From: Klenkia marina
GTDB lineage: Bacteria; Actinomycetota; Actinomycetes; Mycobacteriales; Geodermatophilaceae
Length of the DNA stretch: 64,000 nucleotides
Assembly (NCBI RefSeq): GCF_900101025.1
Contig: NZ_FMUH01000001.1
Location: 372,001 to 436,000, forward strand
Reading direction: 5' to 3'
Shown here one piece after another: positions 58,505 to 64,000 of this stretch (positions are counted from its first letter, which is position 1; each line of letters starts with the position of its first letter). The translations under genes and the position numbers were made by a program. The notes under the pieces were generated by a model that saw only the letters and a list, made by a program, of their open reading frames with translations, did not search any database and had not been told where the DNA came from.

Positions 58505-59341
58505 TCAGCCGCGGCTGCGGATCCAGTCCGGCAGCGTGCCCGAGTCCAGCATCCGCTGCCGCAGCGGGGTGACCAGCTCGACCAGCCGGTGCAGCCGCTC
58601 CTCCCCCAGGTGCGCCCAGCCCTCGACCGCCAGGAAGTCGGTGACGGTCTCCACGTCGTCGCGCAGGTCGCGGCCGGCCTGGGTGAGGCCGTCGTCGTCG
58701 ACCAGCCCGCGGGCCCGCAGCCGCTCGGTGCCGGCCGCCCACTCGTCGTCGGACCAACCGCGGGTGGTGCGCACGAACTCGGTGGACCCCGAGGCCAGAC
58801 CGCCGGTGACCAGCGCCTCCACCGGGTCCAGGCCGGCCGACAGGAGGGCCGTGACGTGGCCGTCGCCGCGGTGCTCGCGCAGCAGCAGGCCGGCGTGCCA
58901 CAGCTGCAGCAGCGGGTCCTCCGGCCACTCCACCGCCGACCAGGCCGCGTAGATCGGCCGGCCGGCCGGGGTGAGCCCGGCGCACGCCTCGCGGGCCAGC
59001 TCGACGGCCTCGGCGACATCGGGCTCGCCCAGCACGTCGTGCAGCCGGGTGGCCACGCCCTCGCGGCGGGCGGCGGCCCAGTCGGCCGGCGGCGCGGCGT
59101 CCCAGACGGCCGGGACGGCGGCACGCACCAGCTGCGGGGCGAAGACGTAGAACGTGGAGACGACCAGCTCGGGGGCGCACGGACCGAACGCCGACGCCCG
59201 GGCGGCGAAGTACCCGGCGCGGGTGGCCGGCACGGCGAAGCGGTCGTAGGCCGCGTTCACCTCCGGGGCGAAGAAGCCCGTGACGTGCAGGGTCTCCAGC
59301 GTGCCCCAGGCGCGGCGGGCCAGGGCGGGGGTGACGGTCAT
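58505..59341 (-). CDS. SCO6745-family protein
   Basis: A 278-residue actinobacterial protein of unknown function that matches the SCO6745 family: RRAWGTLETLHVTGFFAPEV, then YFAARASAFGPCAPELVVSTFYVF, PLLQLWHAGLLLREHRGDGHVTALLSAGLDP (in parts), and the GWSDDEWAAGTERLRARGLVD segment that looks like a MarR-type winged helix at the C-terminus. It probably has a helical N-terminal domain. Start ATG at 59341. It is divergent from the glycosylase gene. Confidence 0.85.
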   Translation of the reverse strand: MTVTPALARRAWGTLETLHVTGFFAPEVNAAYDRFAVPATRAGYFAARASAFGPCAPELVVSTFYVFAPQLVRAAVPAVWDAAPPADWAAARREGVATRLHDVLGEPDVAEAVELAREACAGLTPAGRPIYAAWSAVEWPEDPLLQLWHAGLLLREHRGDGHVTALLSAGLDPVEALVTGGLASGSTEFVRTTRGWSDDEWAAGTERLRARGLVDDDGLTQAGRDLRDDVETVTDFLAVEGWAHLGEERLHRLVELVTPLRQRMLDSGTLPDWIRSRG

Positions 59342-59419
59342 GCCGCGATCCTGCCCCGCCGTCCGCCCGCGGGCAGCACGGTCGTGCACCACCGGTCAGG
59401 ATGGAAGGCGTGATTCCGC

Positions 59420-60226
59420 ATGCCTGAGGGCCACACCCTGTTCCGCCTGGCCCGTGAGCAGCACGCCGCCTTCGCCGGCCGCGAGGTGCACGTGACCAGC
59501 CCGCAGGGCCGGTTCGCCGCCGAGGCCGAGCTGGTCGACGGCCGGGTGCTCGACGAGGTCACCAGCTGGGGCAAGCACCTGTTCGCGGTCTTCGGGCCGG
59601 ACGTCGTCCACGTGCACCTGGGCCTCTACGGCAAGTACACGTCCGGCCGCGGCATCCCGCCCGAGCCCCGCGGCGCCCTGCGCATGCGCTGGGAGGGCCC
59701 CGGCGAGGACGGCGAGGGCGTGTGGACCGACCTGCGCGGCGCCACGGCCTGCGAGCTGCTCACCGACGGCGAGATGGGCCTGATCCTCGACCGGCTCGGC
59801 CCGGACCCCCTGCGGAAGTCCGACCCCGGCAAGGCCTGGGCCCGGATCAGCCGCTCGCGGGTGACCATCGGCGCGCTGCTCATGGACCAGGCCGTGCTGG
59901 CCGGGGTCGGCAACGTCTACCGCGCCGAGGTGCTCTTCCGGCACGGCATCTCCCCGTTCCGCGCCGGCCGCGACCTGGGCGAGACGGAGTGGACGGCGAT
60001 CTGGGCCGACCTGGTCGTGCTGCTGCGGGCCGGGGTCAAGGCCGGGCGCATCGTGACCACCCGGCCCGAGGACCGCTCCCGCCGCCGCGGCGCGGTCACC
60101 CGCGACGACGCGCACTACGTCTACCGCCGCGCAGGCCTGCCCTGCCGGATCTGCGGCACCCCGGTGCGCACCGAGGTGATGGTGGGCCGCAACCTGTTCT
60201 GGTGCCCGACCTGCCAGGCGGTCTGA
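59420..60226 (+). CDS. Fpg/Nei-family DNA glycosylase/AP lyase
   Basis: Base-excision-repair enzyme for oxidised bases. The 268-residue product begins PEGHT (catalytic Pro2, Glu3), has the conserved Lys in SWGKHLF (about residue 52), the helix-two-turn-helix GVGNVYRAEVLFRHGISP with the essential Asn, and a C-terminal zinc finger CRICG ... RNLFWCPTC with the DNA-contacting Arg. The PEGHT rather than PELPE start points to the Nei (endonuclease VIII) branch. ATG at 59420 is fixed because the second residue must be the catalytic proline. Confidence 0.95.
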   Translation: MPEGHTLFRLAREQHAAFAGREVHVTSPQGRFAAEAELVDGRVLDEVTSWGKHLFAVFGPDVVHVHLGLYGKYTSGRGIPPEPRGALRMRWEGPGEDGEGVWTDLRGATACELLTDGEMGLILDRLGPDPLRKSDPGKAWARISRSRVTIGALLMDQAVLAGVGNVYRAEVLFRHGISPFRAGRDLGETEWTAIWADLVVLLRAGVKAGRIVTTRPEDRSRRRGAVTRDDAHYVYRRAGLPCRICGTPVRTEVMVGRNLFWCPTCQAV

Positions 60227-60254
60227 CACACCCCGGCAACGTGCGTCGGGTGGG

Positions 60255-60710
60255 ATGACCGGTGTGCTGGCCATCCGACCCGACGACCTGACCGACCCCC
60301 GCGTGCGGGAGCTGATCGCCCTGCACGTGGGCTCGATGCTGGCCGACTCACCGCCCGGCACCTCCTACGCCCTCGACCTCACCGGCCTGACCTGCCCGGG
60401 CATGACGGTCTGGACGGCGTGGGACGGCGACTCCCTGGCCGGCATGGTCGCGCTGTCTGCGTCCGGCGAGCTGAAGTCGATGCGCACCCACCCCGACCAC
60501 CTGCGCCGGGGCGTGGCCGCCGCGCTGCTCGCGCACGCGCTGGACCACGCCCGGGCGCAGGGGCTCGCCCGGGTGGTGCTGGAGACCGGCACGGCACCGC
60601 CGTTCACGCCCGCAGTGGCGCTGTACCGGCGCCACGGCTTCGTCGACCGCGGGCCGTTCGGCGACTACGCGGCCGGCCCGGACAACCAGTTCCTGGAGCT
60701 GCTGCTCTAG
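60255..60710 (+). CDS. GNAT-family N-acetyltransferase
   Basis: A 151-residue acetyltransferase with the acetyl-CoA motif ELKSMRTHPDHLRRGVAAALLAHAL (in parts; R-R-G-V-A-A) and the C-terminal VVLETGTAPPFTPAVALYRRHGFVDRGPFGDY, the ending of the GNAT group whose members acetylate small molecules or amino acids. ATG at 60255. Its stop overlaps that of the convergent monooxygenase gene by four bases. Confidence 0.93.
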   Translation: MTGVLAIRPDDLTDPRVRELIALHVGSMLADSPPGTSYALDLTGLTCPGMTVWTAWDGDSLAGMVALSASGELKSMRTHPDHLRRGVAAALLAHALDHARAQGLARVVLETGTAPPFTPAVALYRRHGFVDRGPFGDYAAGPDNQFLELLL

Positions 60711-61018
60711 CGGAGCGCGCCCTTGGCGTCGTCCCCGGCGGGCACGGCCTCCAGGATGTGCACCTGCAGCGGCTCGGCGAGGTCGTCCTTCACGCCCTCG
60801 CTGAGCTGGTTGAACGTCGTCCCGGCGCCGTGCGCCTCGAGCGCGGCGCCGTCGCGCCACCGCTCGACCATGACCAGCACGCCCTTGCCGGCGTGCAGCG
60901 CGTAGAGCTCGCAGCCGTCCTCCTCGTGGACGGCGGGGATGGCCTGCACGAACGCGTCGCGGACGGCGTCGAGGCGGTCGGGCTTCGGGGTGATGGTGGC
61001 GACGACGGTGATGGACAT
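60707..61018 (-). CDS. Antibiotic-biosynthesis-monooxygenase (ABM) family protein
   Basis: A 103-residue dimeric ferredoxin-like-fold protein of the ABM/YgiN group: ITVVATITPKPDRLDAVRDAF, EEDGCELYALHAGKGVLVMVERW and the ending with FNQLSEGVKDDLAEPLQVHILE. Many members act as cofactor-free quinol or small-molecule monooxygenases; no substrate can be named. ATG start at 61018. Confidence 0.92.
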   Translation of the reverse strand: MSITVVATITPKPDRLDAVRDAFVQAIPAVHEEDGCELYALHAGKGVLVMVERWRDGAALEAHGAGTTFNQLSEGVKDDLAEPLQVHILEAVPAGDDAKGALR

Positions 61019-61047
61019 GCTCCGGGTCTGCCCCGCGCCGACGGGGT

Positions 61048-61344
61048 TCACCCCTGCACCTCGACGTGCACGGTGACGACGTCCCCCAGGTCGATCCCCT
61101 CGGCCCGGCGGACGGCGACCTTCAGCGGCACCACGTACGCGCCTCCGCGGGGCCAGAGCGCCGTCGTGGACGTCGTCGCCCCGACGCGCAACCGCACGGG
61201 GACCATGCCCCAGCCGTAGGTCACCTGCCGGGCCACCTCGTAGACCTGCTCGGCCAGGTCGCCGGTCACCTCGACGAAGTGGTGCGGCGCCGGCCCGCGC
61301 CACTCGACGACGGGCCCGGTCACGTCGAACTCCAGGACGGCCAC
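61048..61344 (-). CDS. DUF1905-domain protein
   Basis: A 98-residue single-domain protein. The DUF1905 pattern is complete: LEFDVTGPVVEWRGPAPHHFV, then YGWGMVPVRLRVGATTSTTALWP, GAYVVPLKVAVRRAEGIDLGD and VTVHVEV. The family is a small beta-barrel of unknown function. GTG 61344 is chosen as start because it begins the first conserved strand; an in-frame extension exists upstream. Confidence 0.9.
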   Translation of the reverse strand: MAVLEFDVTGPVVEWRGPAPHHFVEVTGDLAEQVYEVARQVTYGWGMVPVRLRVGATTSTTALWPRGGAYVVPLKVAVRRAEGIDLGDVVTVHVEVQG

Positions 61345-61405
61345 CCACGCAGCCTGCCCCGGCCGCGCCCTGGTGCCCAGTCCTCCCGTCGGGCACTGTT
61401 CGCCC

Positions 61406-62734
61406 ATGGAGCGACCGTTGCGGGTGGCCGTCGTCGGGGCCGGTCCGGCCGGGATCTACGCGGCCGAGGCGCTGGCCGGCCAGGACGACGTCCCGGTGAC
61501 CGTCGACCTGCTCGACCGGCTGCCCACGCCCTTCGGCCTCGTGCGGCACGGCATCGCCCCCGACCACACCAAGATGCGGGCGCTGGCCGACACGCTGCGG
61601 CACACGCTCGACCACCCCGGCGTGCGGTTCGTCGGCGACGTCGAGGTCGGCCGGGACCTGTCGGTGGCCGACCTGCGCGCGCACTGCGACGCCGTCGTGT
61701 TCACCCACGGCGCCTCGGGGGCCCGGCGGCTGGGCATCGAGGGCGAGGACCTGCCCGGGAGCCTGGCCGCCACCGACGTCGTGGCCTGGTACACCGGCCA
61801 CCCGGACGCCGACCGCGCCCGCGTCGAGGCGGCGCTGGCCCGCGCGCGCGACGTCGTCCTGGTCGGGGTGGGCAACGTGGCCCTCGACGTCGCCCGGGTG
61901 CTGGCCCGCTGCCCGGCCGAGCTGGAGCAGACCGACATGCCCCAGCACGTGCTCGACGTCCTGGCCGCCGCCCCGGTCGAGCGGATCACGCTGCTGGGCC
62001 GGCGCGGGCCGGCGCAGGCCACCTTCACCACCCAGGAGCTGCGCGAGCTCGGCCACCTGTCCGCAGCCGTCGCGCTGACCGACCCCGACGGGCTGGACGA
62101 GGAGTCCGAGGTGCGCGCGGTGGCCCGCAACCTGGCCGCGCTGCGGGAGTTCGCCGAGCACGTGCCGGAGGCGGGCAAGGCCAGCGTGCGGCTGCGGTTC
62201 TTCGCCCGCCCGGTGCGGCTGTGCGGCGACGAGCGGGTGACCGGCGTGGTGGTCGAGCGCACCGCCGTGGACCCCGCCGACCGGTTGAGCGGGACCCGCG
62301 AGACCGAGGTGCTGCCCGCCGACCTGGTGGTGGCCGCGATCGGCTACCAGGGGCACGACCTGCCGGGCCTGGCCGTCGAGGGCGGCACCGTGCCGAACGA
62401 GGGCGGCCGGGTGCTGCGCGACGGCGCCGTCAGCCCCGGTGAGTACGTGGCCGGGTGGATCAAGCGCGGGCCGACCGGGGTGGTGGGCACCAACAAGCAC
62501 GATGCCCGCGAGACGGTGGCCGCCCTGCTCGCCGACTCCCCCACGCTGCCTCGGGTCGAGGGCGCCGATCTGGTCGACACCCTGCGGGCGCGCGGGCGCC
62601 GGCCCGTGCTGCTGGAGAACTGGCGGGCCATCGACGACGCCGAGCACGCCCTGGGCGCCACCCGCGGCCGCGCCCGCACGACCATCCACGACCGCGACGC
62701 CCTGCGCGCCCACGCCCACGGGGCCCAGCGGTGA
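61406..62734 (+). CDS. fprA: FAD-dependent ferredoxin--NADP reductase, FprA-like
   Basis: A 442-residue adrenodoxin-reductase-type flavoprotein that passes electrons between NADPH and ferredoxin for P450s and related enzymes. FAD motif VVGAGPAGIYAAEAL (about residues 8-22), the conserved TPFGLVRHGIAPDH, NADP motif LVGVGNVALDVARVL, LGRRGPAQATFTTQELRELG, and the C-terminal GWIKRGPTGVVGTNKHDA block that closes over FAD. The length and motifs agree with M. tuberculosis FprA. ATG start at 61406; a CACTGT -10 six bases upstream would make it leaderless. Confidence 0.93.
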   Translation: MERPLRVAVVGAGPAGIYAAEALAGQDDVPVTVDLLDRLPTPFGLVRHGIAPDHTKMRALADTLRHTLDHPGVRFVGDVEVGRDLSVADLRAHCDAVVFTHGASGARRLGIEGEDLPGSLAATDVVAWYTGHPDADRARVEAALARARDVVLVGVGNVALDVARVLARCPAELEQTDMPQHVLDVLAAAPVERITLLGRRGPAQATFTTQELRELGHLSAAVALTDPDGLDEESEVRAVARNLAALREFAEHVPEAGKASVRLRFFARPVRLCGDERVTGVVVERTAVDPADRLSGTRETEVLPADLVVAAIGYQGHDLPGLAVEGGTVPNEGGRVLRDGAVSPGEYVAGWIKRGPTGVVGTNKHDARETVAALLADSPTLPRVEGADLVDTLRARGRRPVLLENWRAIDDAEHALGATRGRARTTIHDRDALRAHAHGAQR

Positions 62735-62765
62735 TCAGGGCGTGCACGTCGGGCCGGTGACCCGC

Positions 62766-62857
62766 GGCGTGGATCAGCTGGGTCCACGAACGGCCGTCCT
62801 GGGTCACCGGCGTCGGTGACCCAGGACGGACCCCGGTGAACCCAGCTGATCCACGCC
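62766..62857. repeat. Palindromic repeat P3, copy b (nested double palindrome)
   Basis: Outer arms GGCGTGGATCAGCTGGGTCC / GGTGAACCCAGCTGATCCACGC-type, and inner arms CCGTCCTGGGTCACCG / CGGTGACCCAGGACGG, nested in one 92-base element. It shares the GCGTGGATC start and the inner hairpin with copy a at 21425-21495. It lies between the convergent fprA and ppc genes and may terminate both. Confidence 0.8.
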
Positions 62858-62869
62858 GGGTCCAGGGCG

Positions 62870-64000
62870 TCAGCCGGAGTTGCGCAGGGCGGTGGCGACG
62901 CCGTTGATGGTCAGCTGGATGCAGCGGCGCACGAGCTCGCCGTCGGGCTGGTCGTCGCCGCCCTCGCGCCGGCGGCGGAGCATCTCGACCTGCAGGTGGT
63001 GCAGCGGCTCGAGGTAGGGGAACCGGTTGCGGATCGAGCGGGCCAGCGAGGGGTTGTCGGCCAGCAGGTGGTCGTCGCCGGTGATCGCCAGCAGGACGGC
63101 GACGGTGCGCTCGTGCTCGGCGGTGATGACGTCGAACACCCGGTGCCGCAGCTGCTCGTCGGGCACCAGCTCGGCGTAGCGGGCGGCCAGCTCGAGGTCG
63201 GTCTTGGCCAGCACCATGCCCATGTTCGACAGCACCGTGCGGAAGAACGGCCAGCGGGCGTGCAGGTCCTGCAGCTGGGCCAGCCGGGCCGGGTCGTCAC
63301 CGATCCACCCGTGCAGCGCCGTGCCCGTGCCGAACCAGCCGGGCAGCATGATGCGGGCCTGCGACCAGCTGAACACCCACGGGATCGCCCGCAGATCGGT
63401 GATCTTGTCGCCGGCCTTGCGCGACGGCGGCCGCGACCCGATGTTCAGCTCGGCCAGCTCGCGGATCGGCGTGGCCGCGCGGAACCACTCGACGAAGCCC
63501 GGGGTGTCGTGCACCAGCGCCCGGTAGGCGGCCTCGGCCCGGCCGGCCAGGTCGTCGAAGAGCGCGTAGACCCCCTCGGCTTCGTCGCCCAGGCCCTCCA
63601 GCGACAGCAGCGAGCTCTCGAGCGTGGCGGCGACCAACGCCTCGAGGTTGCGGCGGGCCAGGTCGGGCTCGGCGTACTTGGCCGCGATGACCTCGCCCTG
63701 CTCGGTGATCCGCAGCTGCCCGGCGACCGACCCCGGCGGCTGCGCCCGGATCGCCTCGTAGGAGGGCCCACCGCCCCGGCCCACGGTGCCGCCGCGGCCG
63801 TGGAACAGCCGCAGCTTGACCCCGGCCTCGCGGGCGACCTCGACCAGCGCCAGCTCGGCCCGGTACAGCGCCCAGTTGGCGGCCAGGTAGCCGCCGTCCT
63901 TGTTGCTGTCGGAGTAGCCGAGCATGACCTCCTGGGTGCCGCCCCGACCGTCGACCATCGAGCGGTAGACCGGCTCGGCGAGCATCGCGGCCAGCGTCTC
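62870..64000 (-). CDS. ppc: Phosphoenolpyruvate carboxylase, C-terminal part (gene continues past the window)
   Basis: Adds bicarbonate to phosphoenolpyruvate to give oxaloacetate (anaplerosis). About 376 C-terminal residues are present: [19 protein letters not shown], the catalytic [50 protein letters not shown] (in parts), and the invariant ending [12 protein letters not shown]. This is about 40 percent of a normal 900-residue enzyme; the 5' part lies beyond base 64000. It ends 12 bases from repeat P3 copy b. Confidence 0.96.
   Translation of the reverse strand, partial: ETLAAMLAEPVYRSMVDGRGGTQEVMLGYSDSNKDGGYLAANWALYRAELALVEVAREAGVKLRLFHGRGGTVGRGGGPSYEAIRAQPPGSVAGQLRITEQGEVIAAKYAEPDLARRNLEALVAATLESSLLSLEGLGDEAEGVYALFDDLAGRAEAAYRALVHDTPGFVEWFRAATPIRELAELNIGSRPPSRKAGDKITDLRAIPWVFSWSQARIMLPGWFGTGTALHGWIGDDPARLAQLQDLHARWPFFRTVLSNMGMVLAKTDLELAARYAELVPDEQLRHRVFDVITAEHERTVAVLLAITGDDHLLADNPSLARSIRNRFPYLEPLHHLQVEMLRRRREGGDDQPDGELVRRCIQLTINGVATALRNSG

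Noticed and set aside
5371-62857. The palindromic repeats as a CRISPR array
   Set aside because: Copies are kilobases apart, palindromic, differ in class and have no regular spacers or cas genes nearby. No CRISPR array is present in the window.

Overview
The window is a very GC-rich actinobacterial chromosome segment with dense divergent gene pairs, many GTG starts, 4-bp stop/start overlaps and leaderless promoters. The gene content fits Geodermatophilaceae (Blastococcus, Modestobacter, Geodermatophilus) best; that placement is inferred from the sequence alone. The first 24 kb keeps the Mycobacterium tuberculosis Rv0985c-Rv1007c neighbourhood: metG, rsmI/pmt, sepX/glpR, a RimJ-like acetyltransferase, the gephyrin-like glp (moeA), galU, 5-formyltetrahydrofolate cyclo-ligase, an FmdB zinc ribbon, a SAF-domain protein and mscL.

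Layout. 0-16.5 kb: translation, membrane transport (APC permease, CorA, MFS) and the divisome-linked glp block. 16.5-21.4 kb: a GntR-controlled operon of an SLC13/MatC permease, a CaiB CoA-transferase and a fused carboxyltransferase, possibly an ACP-free malonate module. 21.5-29.2 kb: an ATPase gene broken by a palindromic repeat, mscL, and small enzymes (YbaK, VOC, PaaI, DinB, a glycosylase-like fusion, Sir2, SRPBCC). 29.3-34.5 kb: a desABCD hydroxamate siderophore operon behind a promoter overlapped by an iron box. 34.6-44 kb: an AraC/VOC pair, pta-ackA, an ABC exporter with its own two-component system, a frameshifted beta-propeller gene and a DIP1984 protein.

44-56 kb is an accessory segment. 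It carries a complete AbiE type IV toxin-antitoxin system with its operator, an HTH-nucleotidyltransferase, a PD-(D/E)XK nuclease operon with a DUF2442 protein, an immunity-like protein, and a pair made of a degenerate tyrosine-recombinase-like protein and a DDE transposase, ending at tRNA-Arg(CCU). LexA/SOS-box palindromes stand in front of three of its units, including two perfect overlapping boxes before the recombinase/transposase pair. I saw no comparable boxes elsewhere in the window. This is the strongest candidate for an undescribed, DNA-damage-wired system.

56-64 kb returns to housekeeping and repair: photolyase, CBS protein, Nei/Fpg glycosylase, acetyltransferases, an FprA-like ferredoxin reductase and the 3' part of ppc, cut by the window end. 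Four families of palindromic intergenic repeats, each seen twice, are scattered through the window. One family supplies the stop codons of desD and ackA and another has broken a gene.
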